A DNA stretch of 64,000 nt, taken from positions 30,761 through 94,760 of the IMG/VR virus record IMGVR_UViG_3300044614_000719. One strand, written 5' to 3'. The notes below the pieces were generated by a model, which did not search any database, was not told where the DNA came from, and worked only from the letters and a program-made list of their open reading frames with translations. The first letter of the stretch is position 1. Each line of letters opens with the position of its first letter. The translations under genes and the position numbers were made by a program. Shown here piece after piece: positions 45,731 through 56,405 of this stretch. Source of the stretch: a virus.

Positions 45731-48700
45731 TTATGGTCCAAATCCACCACCACCAAACCCACCAAATTCCCCTGGTCCGGGTTCAAATAATTCTGGATCT
45801 CCAAACGGACTAGTATCTGTACCAAAATCTGTTGTAATTATTTCCTGATTATTTATTACTGTTGCCAACAGGGTTTCATTATCTTTTGTAGATACTGTAG
45901 AAATTATTATATTATTTTTTACATCGTCCGACAAAACTGTAGCACGATTTTCTGTAATTTCGTCTTCTGGGAAGATATTGTCATCTGATTCGTAACCCGC
46001 AACATAACTCAATAGATCAGAATGTACATCTTTAAGCACTTGGAATGCATCTTTACCGAGAGAAGTCCAATAAACATATCCTCTTTCTATGTAATTTTTA
46101 ACTTCCACAAACATTTCATTTCTTACTTTGTTATAGGTATCACTATCTCTTAATATATTTCTACCATCCCAAGACGCAACACCACTTGGTGTAGGAGTAG
46201 GTGTAGAAATTCCTTTATCATGCCATGCTGGAGTGAATTGCCAAAGATTATTATATGTGTTATTTCCAGCGGCATCCACTTCATTTGGATTTTGTAATCT
46301 ATATGCATCTCTCATTGTTTTACTTAACAGATAAAAGGTTTCAACAAATAAACCAATTTCTGTATTTTTTCTATACCAACACCACATTTTATTTGGATCT
46401 AAGCCACCCCAACCTTGTATGGTATTTGCATTACTGTGTAATCCTATATTCCATTCTGATGAATTCAAATTACCATTAAGAAGAATCATATAAGCAGAAT
46501 ATTGGTATGCACCTGGCGCATAAACAAAATTATTAGGATCTTGTGCTGTACGGTAATCTTTTCCAGCAGGATCTAGTTTTCTAAATCTTTCTCTTCCTTT
46601 GTTATGCCAGCAATCGTCAGTATATACTGTGTTCCAAGGCTCTCCACCCAAAGTTTCAGAAGAAACCAATACACCTTTACATACTTCTGTTGCACGATTT
46701 GTCTTTAACAGAGTTTTTCTTGGATAAGTTCTTCCAACAACTGGTTTATTAAATTCATCCAATACTGGTGCTTTCCAGTCGGGTTGTATTGCTTCATTAA
46801 TGATTGTTTTTAGGGTTGGGAATGTTGTTTGTAACCATTGTTTATAATCACCAACTGGTTCTCTCGATACTGGATTTGCTCCAAACGACAATGCACCACC
46901 ATATTGGTAATTAAACATACCAACTCCAACATCCATTCCAAGGAAATTAATTCCAATATCAATCCAAGGTTGTAATTCGGATTGTAAGAATGCAGCATGT
47001 GCCGGATTATTTTCTGGATTTGGAATTTGCCATCCTCTAATAGAAGGTGCTGGCAAACAATTAGTTCCTACTCTTATTCCTCCACCGGTCGACGAAGCAA
47101 TATAAAGTAGATTGTTGTGTATTTCTATTGTGGAATTATTTAATGTTGGTGATAAGCCATTGTAACCAAAATCAATTTTAGTAAAAGATTGTCCATTATT
47201 AATAGTTTTGTATAAACCAGTTCCCGTACTAGTATAAAATATATCATTCGTTACTGGTGTCAAATCTATAAAATTAGAACCAGGAATTATTCCCGGAGCA
47301 GTTGTTTGTGTAATAATGGTAAATGTTTGTCCACCATCAGTAGAAATACCAATTCTATTTGCAACAACATAAAGTTTATTATTAAGTTGTTTTATACGTT
47401 GAACGTCAACTAGTTGGGCACCAAAATCATTCATTGTAAAGGTATTACCACCATCGGTTGAAATGCCCAATCCTCCGGTCTGTGTTCCAACATAAATTTT
47501 GTTATTATTATCAACAAATACTGTATTACAACCTGAACTGCTGCTACCACCACCTAAACCGCTGTTAGTCCTATTTCGCATTGTAAAAGTAGCACCACCA
47601 TCCGTTGAAATACCTAGCCCGGTTTGTCCTCCTGTTGGACCAGAAACTCCTCCTACTGCGGCATAAATTGTATTATTTTTTACAAAAACTCCACTAATCC
47701 TAGCAACATGTGCTGAATTGGTGCCCCCCAAACCCGAAGAACCACCACTTTTGTTAATAAAAGTTTGACCACCATCAGTAGAGATAGATAATCCGCGGTT
47801 AGTTGCAGCATATACATTATTACCCACAACAAAAATATCACTAATCGTATCACTTCCAAGTCCATTGGCTGTGGTTCTAGTTACATATGTTGCGCCACCA
47901 TTAGTGGATATAGACAATCCACCCGCAGTATTTACAGAATATATTGTATTACCATTTACTAACAGTTTTCTAATTTGATTATTGGCAGGAAGTCCATTAC
48001 TTGCATCTGAAAGTAAACTGAAAGAACACTCAGGTTCACAACAAACAGCATCTCCTGCATTTTGCAACCAACCACCACCACCAGCATCACCAATAATTGT
48101 TGGTGCTCCAGTTTCGGGTTCACCATTTAAGGTTGGTATTGTATAGCCCATATAAACACCAACATCTGCGTCTGGATGAGAATCAATCCATTGCTCCATA
48201 CAAGTCAATACTTCATTTTTTCTACCTTCAGGATCAAAGCAAGGTGAAGTTCCATTCCAATCAGTATCAGAGCAAAGAGGATAACTTTCTGCTTCTGCTA
48301 CAGTTGCAGGTATTAGAAGAGTATTAACTTGTCCATCTGTTGGGAATACATCAACTGGAGTTGTTATATTTCTCCAACATGCTTCGGCAGGATTTACAAT
48401 TTTATTAATTACTGTAGTTACACCATCTTGTGCGACTTGATAAATTTCATAAATTCTACGTTCCATTGAACTTGTGATGGCAGAGGTATATACCGCTGGC
48501 CGTTCACCATTTGGATATGTGTGGTATACAGTTCCGCCTGGTGTCCAAATCATAAATCTACGAACACCCTTATCATAGTTCCATGTAAAATAGTTATCAA
48601 TAAGTTTTTGAAAACCAACATTTGGTATTGGATTTCCACTTCCATCCAAACACTTCTTAAAGAATTCTGCTCTATTTGTGTTTGTACCACTATAGCCCAT

Positions 48701-51700
48701 TACTACTTCAGCACCCGGTCCACCAGATACAGTAATAGTAGCAGCAATACCTGGTCTTCTGTCTACATTAAAGTCTGCTGCTGGTTGTGGCCAATCTCTA
48801 ACATTTGTTTGTGTTGGATTTTTAATGTATTTGTAAATTGAATATTCTTTTCTTGCAGCAAGAATTAATCCTAATCCTTGTGCTCGTTTTGCGGTTTCAC
48901 TTCCTCTAATATGAGGCCAACCTGGTCGATCAAGTTCTTGAGCCGCCGATACGGTTGCAGGAGGTGTGGTGATAAATGGATCAAACCTTCCATTTGCACC
49001 CAAATAACCACCCCAATATATGTCATTTGCAAAATCCTCAAGAGGTATTGCTACCATGTCGTCATAAGCAGCATATTCTACTGCTAATCCATACATGTGT
49101 CTTCTTGCTCTGAGCAAACTGGTTATTGGATATGTTGTAGAACCCGCACCGTGTACAACAGGATCAACATAGCAGTATTCTACACAATTTAGTGAGTTGT
49201 TGGTCCATGTCGCCGGAGTTCCTTTAGTGCAACTAAATGTATCAAAATTATTGTTTCTTAGTTTAAAATTATCTTCTATCAGTGCTGGTTTTATATATGG
49301 ATTTGCTACTATATCTCTACAACTGAACGTTGGTGTTTCGCCTGGTTGACAATTTGAAACACAAACTGGTGATTCACCTTGAGCACATGGTCTTAAGTTA
49401 TACCCCTCAGTGCGATATTCTTTTGGTTCTGATGCTATTCCGTTTAAATTTGTCATTATGACTGATGCTAGATTATTGTCGGACCAAATCACTTCATCTT
49501 TGTATTTAATTGTTGTTGCAATTTGAGAACGATTTAAGAAATCATTTGTCATGTTAATCCATGGCATATGCTTCAAAAAACTTCTCCTTGAAGCATTTTT
49601 TGATGCAAATTTAACTTGATAAATTCTTTCTCCAGCAAGATGATTTGGATTTGTTTCCGTAGATGGGAACGAAGACACTTCTGTTGCGGCAAATCCACTA
49701 TCTGTCCAAGATTTTACAAATCCAGCATTATCCTTCAAATTAGAATTGTAGTATTCATACATCATTTCCGCCACATCAGAACCACAAACACCTTGAACAA
49801 ACCAAGAATACAATTTACCAGATCGTTGATTATTAAACATACCAACTCTGGCTTGTTCTTTGTGATGTATGGATTGTTGTCTACTTTTGTTTATTTCTGC
49901 ATTATTTTTATAATTTACAGTGGATGCTTCATTAAATCCATTAGGAGTTGCAGCATAATACTTGTGGACGTTGTTACATATTTCACCATGTGCAGAATTT
50001 GGATAGTGATTTAATCCTTCAATAATAAACAAATTAGGATCTATTTGTGGTAATAGTTCTGAGAGTTCTTGTCTCAAGTCAAGAACATCTGGTTGTCCTT
50101 CTACGTTTTCAAATAGACACATTTTACTAATCGCTGCACCCATTTTAAATATTTTACTCTGTAATGCTTCGACTGCTTTGCGTATAAAAACTAGTTTTTG
50201 TTCTAAAGGTAAAGCAGCATACGCAACATCACCTGGGTAATCTATGTCCAATTCAGAACAGAATGGACAACCATTATCTCTATCCGTGTAATAATCCGTC
50301 GACCATATAAGACCATCTTTTGCCGGATTCCAACCCTGTTTCCATTCCTGATAGTATGGTAAATTAAACATATCATAGTGCGATATTTTAACTTGTGGTC
50401 CAAATACCGATTTAATATGATAATTCATTTTTCTGGTCAATTTAATATAAGAAACTATTCTTTCCCATATTTCATTGGTTAGTGGTTGGTTATTAACTCT
50501 ACCATAATTATTAGGACCTGTTCTGCCAGTTATGTTTAAACAACGAATTTGATCGACTAGTTCTTCTTCATAATTTACAAATATTTCTTTTGGTTTATAC
50601 GCACCGTTTACAAATTCTTCTGCTACTAAAGATTTCCAAGTTGCACTTTGAACAATGCAAGAAGGTACTGTGGGCAAATTCATTACAAAATATTTGTATT
50701 CTTCCTCTGCTTTGTACAGGTTTAACAACATTTTATATTGATCGACAAACAAATGATCAGCACATCCATCATCTTGTCTTATTGGTGCAAAAACGAAACC
50801 TTTATACTTCCATATATTTCCCGGTTCATTTTTGGTGTGATCACCATCGCTAGATTGACGTAATTTTACTGACAAATTATATTGAGGAATAACATGCTCA
50901 TGACCAGATCTGAGTTGTACTGTTCCTTGCCAAGTATAATCATATGCCAAATCATTTCTTCCATTTTGCGCTGGAGTTCTTGCCCAAAAACTATAAGGAA
51001 TACCAGAAGAATTAGTACTATTTCCATAATGTGTAAAACTATAATCTAGTGGTTTTCCTCTATCTGTTGGTTGTTTTGTAAACACAACACCATTTATTGT
51101 AATAAAATTAAAACTACCACTGGCGCCATTTGGGAATGGATCATTTGGACGCATTGGTGCTCCCCATTCGCCGGTTTCGGACATATATTTCACAAACATT
51201 ATGCTAGGAATACCTGGTACTTGGAAGCAACCACTACTACTATAACATGCATTATTGCAGTGAGTTACGGTTGTTGTGGGAGATGTCCGAACTACGACAG
51301 GTATGGCATTTCCATTAGAATCTATTCTATAATTTGCAGCCGAATACCAATTCAAATTACCAACTTGGTGTCCAGACCACGTAATTCCCGTATTATAAAT
51401 GTATTGAAGAGCCGAAAGAGATTTACCATTTTGATCAAATCCAATTCCACTACCATAGTCATGAGAAGCACCTCCAAATATGGCGCGACCTCTGTGTATT
51501 TGAGTTTGATAATCTGCTCGCATTAAAGTGATATACTTCAATTCAACATCTTCTTGTTGTCCACCCTCATCAAGAACATAAGTTGGAGGAACTGAACTAT
51601 CAGTCAAAAGCCAAGCACCTCTTGAGTTATTATTTAAAGTTATTGTTTGTGGAATGTCGGTTCTGTCGAGAGAATTGCCGTATGCTCTAAGTGTTACTGA

Positions 51701-54700
51701 AGATGATGGTTTAGCCGTTACTCTCCAAAGATACTTGTTACTACTAAGCAATCTACCGCCACTAATAATAACAGAAGAATTAACAGCAATTCTACTATTT
51801 GTTACTGGTTGCGCTCTACTATTTCCGCTTCGTTGACGCCATTCTTCTAAAATATTGTGCAACTCTAATGTATTTGTTGTACCAACTGTAGATGTGGCTC
51901 CAGAATTCCAATAATTAAAATGTTGTGTCCCATGTAAGCAAGCATGGAAAATCATTTCTTTCCAGAATTGTAATGCCGTTTCTCCTTGACTTCTAGAATA
52001 TCTCATTCTAGAACCAGATACATCACCACCATCTGGACTTGGTATCCAAGGTGTCAATTTTTGCCAAGCGTTTGGATTTGATCTAATTATGCCTCTTAAT
52101 AGTTTCATATCTCTTAAGAATGCAACCCAAATTGGACTTGTAAATCTCAAATAACCTTGTGGTAAATCTTGATTTTCCCACACAAATCCCATCAAATATT
52201 TTTGATCATCATTTTCTGGATTTATTGCATAGGTATAACGATTAAACATTCCAGTCTCTAATTCACCATATAATGGTGGAGTATACAAAGCGTCTGGGTA
52301 ATCTTCTCTTATGTCTCCTTGCCAACCACCATATTGATCTTGAACATATTGTGCTTCTTCGGCATTTAATGCATAAGAATAATCAATAGAATATTTTACA
52401 TTTGAATAACCATTATTTACAAGAGGTTGTTTAAATAGAGTGGTTCTATAATAAATTCCCCAATCAAAAGTCACACCAGTCCATGCTCTAGTTGCAGCAT
52501 CTGTGCTTGAGTTAGTCCACGGAAACTGTTGCATTCTAAATGGTTCTCCAACATCCACAATGTAACCAAAATTAGGAGATAGTACATTATATGCTGTTGC
52601 TATTGGTGAAACATACCAACTGGAACTGTGATTTGTGTATAGAGAACGATCCATGCTGTTTGTTTTAGTAATAATAGCATTATAACGATCCATAAAATCT
52701 TGCGACAGCGTTTTACCATTTACTGGATTTACCGTACTTGTAAATCTACTATCAGTTACTATGGCCTCCAAAGCATCTGGATCTGAAAAATCTCTTTCGC
52801 AAGTGTAATGTCTATTATCTACAGCACAGTTTGAATATGTTTGTTGAGTATAAGATTCTGGCACATAAGATAGTGTTGGTATTTTCTCAAAAGGAATATC
52901 TTCAAATGTTGGCAATGATGCTCTGATTGTTGCTAAATCTGAAGCAGATAATTTGAAATTTAAACTTGCTCTTTCAGCAAAAGTAATAATGGTGTTAGTA
53001 TCTTCTATTAATTCAGCACCAACATTAAAACCTCCATATATTGCTTGCGACCATGTTTCACCACTAATGGTGTTAATTCCAAGTCTATCGGAATCTGAAG
53101 GAGTATTAATTATTACGTTATTATTTGTGTTATTTTTAAACTGTGCAGCATCTTCAACGATTGTTGCAACCTTTGAAGCATTTACAGAAATCATTTGAGA
53201 TAATTGTGGGCATGTTTGTTGATATATTGGGGCAGTTATATCAACAACAGGCATTATTCCCGCTAAAGAGTTATTAGCCCAAGCACTATTTCCATTACCA
53301 GAACCATACCAAGTATATGGACTATATCCACTAACGTTTGTTTCTTTACCATTTGAATCGAGCGGTCCACCAGTTTCATACCAAGGATAATTTAAATTAT
53401 TAACAATCGCTATTCTTGAATCATTCAAATGATTATTCCAATAACCTTTTGTAGATACCGCAGCACCATATGCGCGATTACAATCAATAAAAAGATTATT
53501 GTTTACAGTGTTTTTCACACCACCATTAAAAAATACGGCACATCCTTCACCACCACCAACTTGATAAAAAACGTTTCCAATAACAGAACAATTTGACATT
53601 AAATCGTCAAAATAAACACCGTGTGTTCCTGCTGTATTTTTATTTTCAGCAGTAACACAACCACTCGGAACTGTTGAATTGCTGTAATAATAACCACCCG
53701 GAAGATTAGTTTTTACGTTGTTTAAGAAATTATATCTGATTATATTGTTGATGAATGCCGCATTTCTGCCTGCATATATTCCTCCAGCATCATCCGTTTC
53801 TCCAATCAAATTATGTAAATGGTTATATTCTACAGTTAGATTTGCACCATAAATCAGTATACCTCCACTACCATCAGACATTAAATTATAAGAAGCAGTG
53901 TTGCCACAGCCATTTAAAATTATAGCAGCAGCATAATTGTACTTATTTCTATTCCATCGTTTAATGGAACATTTAGTTACCAATTTATTTGCTGGTTCTA
54001 AAGTTTGTCTATTTCCGCCAGTATTAATTATTGCAGTTCTACCAATATCATATAATGTGCAACTATCGATGGTAACATTTTTACCACCCATAGCATTTAT
54101 TCCATCCTTTTTAACATTAAAAATCTTGCACTTGCGAACAATTACATTTTCGCATAGATTTAATTCAATTCCACTACCAGCACTATCACGGAAAGTTAAT
54201 CCCTCAATTATAATATTTTTTGTTTTGTATAATTTAAATAGAGATTTTAAAGTATTTTTGCTGTTATAAACATGTCTCGATTGTAATGCTCCACCGGGTT
54301 GATACCAACCATAATTGGTGTCCTCCCAACCTTTATATGGGAAACACTTTGAACATGTTCTGTCTGGGAAACCGTTTGGGTGATAACCAACTTCAAAACT
54401 ATTCTCGTCGTCGTCTTTTGCTCCGGGCCCAGCAACTGCACGGTGTGTTATGCGTATTTCTGAAGAAGCAGATATTGCTTCTGTTGGCCAAAAATATAAC
54501 TTTTTGTTGGCTCTATCAATATAATATTCACCCGGAGTGTCTAATTCCTCTAAAATGTTAAGAGCATACCAACGTCTTGGTGTTGGATTTGATAAATATG
54601 TTCCCGTTAAATCTAATGCTCCAGTTGTAGGATTGCAAAGTGAATAATTTTGTACAGCATATTGGGATTTTCTAGATGCTACTGTAATGGTTCTGGAACT

Positions 54701-56401
54701 TGTATTAATTGATACGACTTTATATGCCTCATCGGCCCAGTCCCATCTCCAGAATCCGTACAACCAAATTCCATCATTTATTGCAGCACTACTCCATGTT
54801 GAAATAACAGAATCATAATCTGAAGAATATGTAAATGTTGCATTTTGAAAGCAATTTTCATTACGTGGGGCACCACTACCACAATAACAACTTGCATCAT
54901 CCGCCGGACCATCTGTTAACAAATCGACATTACTTCCAAGATAAGTTGGATCTACACACCACACCCCGCTTGTCCCACTACTTACAACTGTAGAAATTAC
55001 AGCAGATTCGCCAAAAGTATATCCATTACTATTGAGCGATGTTTTATTTGGCCATCTAGCAACAGTCATTGTTTTGCCATTGAAAATCAATTCAGGCAAA
55101 GCAGGCATATCTGCGACGTTACCAACATCACCACCCGTACCTCCACCATTCCACATGGAAGGAATTCCGGGCCCAATATCATAACCAGAAATATCAGCAA
55201 CATAAACATTTCCTCTTGCTTCTGCCGATATTCTGCTCCACTTAGGATCTGAAGAGTTGACTAAAGTAAATGCACTGTGGCTTATTTCCTCAGCACCACT
55301 TATAACGACTGTTTCATTCTTATATGGCCTATAAGTTATATACTTTCCTTCTTTACCACTATTCGATTCATTTAAGTAAAAGATGGGATTTGCATCTGTG
55401 CCAAGCATACGATATGTACCTTGACGAATTTGAATTTCGACGTTTTTATTGCCTGTATAATTTCTAGCAAGTTCAGATGCCTTTTTAATTGTTTTTACTG
55501 GTCCATTTGTTCCTGTAGTATATGGGAATAGACCGGTCCAATTATCATTTCCGGTGGTTGAAACGTATATCTTGTATGCATCTCTATCACTTACAGGTGG
55601 TTTTGATAAATTCCATATACTTGGGGCACCACCATCACCATAATAAGTGTTATCAGTTATATAATTAAAAGTTAAACCATCCGCTTTACATCTACCCAAA
55701 AATTGATTAAAACTTGTTTTTGCATCATCAATAATATTTTCTTGCCATGGTGTCCAAGAAATATTTCTTCCATCAAAAGTAGTTCCATCCAAAGCAGTAT
55801 AATAATCAATAAAAGTAAGAGGTGACCAATTTAAATTTGGTGGAACTGCTGCCCAAAATGTTGGTTGTATTACTCTTCTTCCCTCTGGTACATTTAATAG
55901 TGTTGTTTTAAATTGATTATATTTTGTTGAACTTACCACATCATCTGTAAATACATCTGTAGTTCCTGGTCCTCCCCATCCACCCATAGGATCAACCCAA
56001 ATCATAGGAACAACAGAATGTGCATTTACATTTACATCACGTTGCCATGCTGCTGCCCAAACAGTGTAGTCTAATGCGGATACATCAGTATCCAATGGAG
56101 GAACAACAACATCTGTTGTTGTGTCTGTAGTGAATACGAAATCTGTTGTTGTGTCTGTAGTGAATACGAAATCTGTTGTTGTGTCTGTAGTGAATACGAA
56201 ATCTGTTGTTGTGTCTGTAGTGAATACGAAATCTGTTGTTGTATCGGTTTCAATAACCACATCTGTTGATGGTGGTGGGGGTGGTGGAACATCCGGCAAA
56301 GATCCCAATGCTTGATTATATGCATTATTCGGACTATTTATTAAAGAATCCAAACTGCTTATTGTGGGCTGAATAGTTATTGATGTAGTAATATTTGGCA
56401 T
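45731..56401 (-). CDS. Giant multidomain tail protein with polysaccharide-degrading and propeller domains
   Basis: One uninterrupted frame of 3556 residues. Residues 1-110: proline run and four 10-residue TTDTTTDFVF repeats, a flexible stalk. About 110-270: a TIM-barrel-like piece. About 270-900: right-handed beta-helix with the entry motif IYVSTTGNDNWTG, the element PGEYYIDRANKKLYFWP typical of bacterial carbohydrate-active beta-helix proteins, and coils such as NVIVRKCKIFNVKKDGI. About 1200-2600: large domains with hydrolase-like segments (ETALQFWKEMIFHACLHG). About 2800-3115: six Asp-box motifs (S-x-D-G-G-x-T-F), a sialidase-type beta-propeller. C-terminal 400: another globular domain and a GGFGGGGFGP tail. 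Inferred to degrade a host capsule or exopolysaccharide. No good Shine-Dalgarno is seen, but no other start lies nearby. Confidence 0.8.
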   Translation of the reverse strand: MPNITTSITIQPTISSLDSLINSPNNAYNQALGSLPDVPPPPPPSTDVVIETDTTTDFVFTTDTTTDFVFTTDTTTDFVFTTDTTTDFVFTTDTTTDVVVPPLDTDVSALDYTVWAAAWQRDVNVNAHSVVPMIWVDPMGGWGGPGTTDVFTDDVVSSTKYNQFKTTLLNVPEGRRVIQPTFWAAVPPNLNWSPLTFIDYYTALDGTTFDGRNISWTPWQENIIDDAKTSFNQFLGRCKADGLTFNYITDNTYYGDGGAPSIWNLSKPPVSDRDAYKIYVSTTGNDNWTGLFPYTTGTNGPVKTIKKASELARNYTGNKNVEIQIRQGTYRMLGTDANPIFYLNESNSGKEGKYITYRPYKNETVVISGAEEISHSAFTLVNSSDPKWSRISAEARGNVYVADISGYDIGPGIPSMWNGGGTGGDVGNVADMPALPELIFNGKTMTVARWPNKTSLNSNGYTFGESAVISTVVSSGTSGVWCVDPTYLGSNVDLLTDGPADDASCYCGSGAPRNENCFQNATFTYSSDYDSVISTWSSAAINDGIWLYGFWRWDWADEAYKVVSINTSSRTITVASRKSQYAVQNYSLCNPTTGALDLTGTYLSNPTPRRWYALNILEELDTPGEYYIDRANKKLYFWPTEAISASSEIRITHRAVAGPGAKDDDENSFEVGYHPNGFPDRTCSKCFPYKGWEDTNYGWYQPGGALQSRHVYNSKNTLKSLFKLYKTKNIIIEGLTFRDSAGSGIELNLCENVIVRKCKIFNVKKDGINAMGGKNVTIDSCTLYDIGRTAIINTGGNRQTLEPANKLVTKCSIKRWNRNKYNYAAAIILNGCGNTASYNLMSDGSGGILIYGANLTVEYNHLHNLIGETDDAGGIYAGRNAAFINNIIRYNFLNNVKTNLPGGYYYSNSTVPSGCVTAENKNTAGTHGVYFDDLMSNCSVIGNVFYQVGGGEGCAVFFNGGVKNTVNNNLFIDCNRAYGAAVSTKGYWNNHLNDSRIAIVNNLNYPWYETGGPLDSNGKETNVSGYSPYTWYGSGNGNSAWANNSLAGIMPVVDITAPIYQQTCPQLSQMISVNASKVATIVEDAAQFKNNTNNNVIINTPSDSDRLGINTISGETWSQAIYGGFNVGAELIEDTNTIITFAERASLNFKLSASDLATIRASLPTFEDIPFEKIPTLSYVPESYTQQTYSNCAVDNRHYTCERDFSDPDALEAIVTDSRFTSTVNPVNGKTLSQDFMDRYNAIITKTNSMDRSLYTNHSSSWYVSPIATAYNVLSPNFGYIVDVGEPFRMQQFPWTNSSTDAATRAWTGVTFDWGIYYRTTLFKQPLVNNGYSNVKYSIDYSYALNAEEAQYVQDQYGGWQGDIREDYPDALYTPPLYGELETGMFNRYTYAINPENDDQKYLMGFVWENQDLPQGYLRFTSPIWVAFLRDMKLLRGIIRSNPNAWQKLTPWIPSPDGGDVSGSRMRYSRSQGETALQFWKEMIFHACLHGTQHFNYWNSGATSTVGTTNTLELHNILEEWRQRSGNSRAQPVTNSRIAVNSSVIISGGRLLSSNKYLWRVTAKPSSSVTLRAYGNSLDRTDIPQTITLNNNSRGAWLLTDSSVPPTYVLDEGGQQEDVELKYITLMRADYQTQIHRGRAIFGGASHDYGSGIGFDQNGKSLSALQYIYNTGITWSGHQVGNLNWYSAANYRIDSNGNAIPVVVRTSPTTTVTHCNNACYSSSGCFQVPGIPSIMFVKYMSETGEWGAPMRPNDPFPNGASGSFNFITINGVVFTKQPTDRGKPLDYSFTHYGNSTNSSGIPYSFWARTPAQNGRNDLAYDYTWQGTVQLRSGHEHVIPQYNLSVKLRQSSDGDHTKNEPGNIWKYKGFVFAPIRQDDGCADHLFVDQYKMLLNLYKAEEEYKYFVMNLPTVPSCIVQSATWKSLVAEEFVNGAYKPKEIFVNYEEELVDQIRCLNITGRTGPNNYGRVNNQPLTNEIWERIVSYIKLTRKMNYHIKSVFGPQVKISHYDMFNLPYYQEWKQGWNPAKDGLIWSTDYYTDRDNGCPFCSELDIDYPGDVAYAALPLEQKLVFIRKAVEALQSKIFKMGAAISKMCLFENVEGQPDVLDLRQELSELLPQIDPNLFIIEGLNHYPNSAHGEICNNVHKYYAATPNGFNEASTVNYKNNAEINKSRQQSIHHKEQARVGMFNNQRSGKLYSWFVQGVCGSDVAEMMYEYYNSNLKDNAGFVKSWTDSGFAATEVSSFPSTETNPNHLAGERIYQVKFASKNASRRSFLKHMPWINMTNDFLNRSQIATTIKYKDEVIWSDNNLASVIMTNLNGIASEPKEYRTEGYNLRPCAQGESPVCVSNCQPGETPTFSCRDIVANPYIKPALIEDNFKLRNNNFDTFSCTKGTPATWTNNSLNCVEYCYVDPVVHGAGSTTYPITSLLRARRHMYGLAVEYAAYDDMVAIPLEDFANDIYWGGYLGANGRFDPFITTPPATVSAAQELDRPGWPHIRGSETAKRAQGLGLILAARKEYSIYKYIKNPTQTNVRDWPQPAADFNVDRRPGIAATITVSGGPGAEVVMGYSGTNTNRAEFFKKCLDGSGNPIPNVGFQKLIDNYFTWNYDKGVRRFMIWTPGGTVYHTYPNGERPAVYTSAITSSMERRIYEIYQVAQDGVTTVINKIVNPAEACWRNITTPVDVFPTDGQVNTLLIPATVAEAESYPLCSDTDWNGTSPCFDPEGRKNEVLTCMEQWIDSHPDADVGVYMGYTIPTLNGEPETGAPTIIGDAGGGGWLQNAGDAVCCEPECSFSLLSDASNGLPANNQIRKLLVNGNTIYSVNTAGGLSISTNGGATYVTRTTANGLGSDTISDIFVVGNNVYAATNRGLSISTDGGQTFINKSGGSSGLGGTNSAHVARISGVFVKNNTIYAAVGGVSGPTGGQTGLGISTDGGATFTMRNRTNSGLGGGSSSSGCNTVFVDNNNKIYVGTQTGGLGISTDGGNTFTMNDFGAQLVDVQRIKQLNNKLYVVANRIGISTDGGQTFTIITQTTAPGIIPGSNFIDLTPVTNDIFYTSTGTGLYKTINNGQSFTKIDFGYNGLSPTLNNSTIEIHNNLLYIASSTGGGIRVGTNCLPAPSIRGWQIPNPENNPAHAAFLQSELQPWIDIGINFLGMDVGVGMFNYQYGGALSFGANPVSREPVGDYKQWLQTTFPTLKTIINEAIQPDWKAPVLDEFNKPVVGRTYPRKTLLKTNRATEVCKGVLVSSETLGGEPWNTVYTDDCWHNKGRERFRKLDPAGKDYRTAQDPNNFVYAPGAYQYSAYMILLNGNLNSSEWNIGLHSNANTIQGWGGLDPNKMWCWYRKNTEIGLFVETFYLLSKTMRDAYRLQNPNEVDAAGNNTYNNLWQFTPAWHDKGISTPTPTPSGVASWDGRNILRDSDTYNKVRNEMFVEVKNYIERGYVYWTSLGKDAFQVLKDVHSDLLSYVAGYESDDNIFPEDEITENRATVLSDDVKNNIIISTVSTKDNETLLATVINNQEIITTDFGTDTSPFGDPELFEPGPGEFGGFGGGGFGP
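56111..56242. repeat. Four identical 30-bp tandem repeats plus a partial copy
   Basis: Four perfect head-to-tail copies (56111-56140, 56141-56170, 56171-56200, 56201-56230) and 12 bases of a fifth lie inside the giant tail gene. In frame they encode the decapeptide TTDTTTDFVF. Perfect identity at the DNA level suggests recent duplication or ongoing recombination, which would vary the stalk length. Confidence 0.95.
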
Positions 56402-56405
56402 AATT

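Noticed and set aside
56111-56242. Direct repeats like a CRISPR array
   Set aside because: Units abut with no spacers and encode a regular peptide in frame within a coding sequence.
56121-56315. Plus-strand open frame of 64 codons with repeats
   Set aside because: It is the antisense reading of the tandem repeats in the giant gene, with no start signal.
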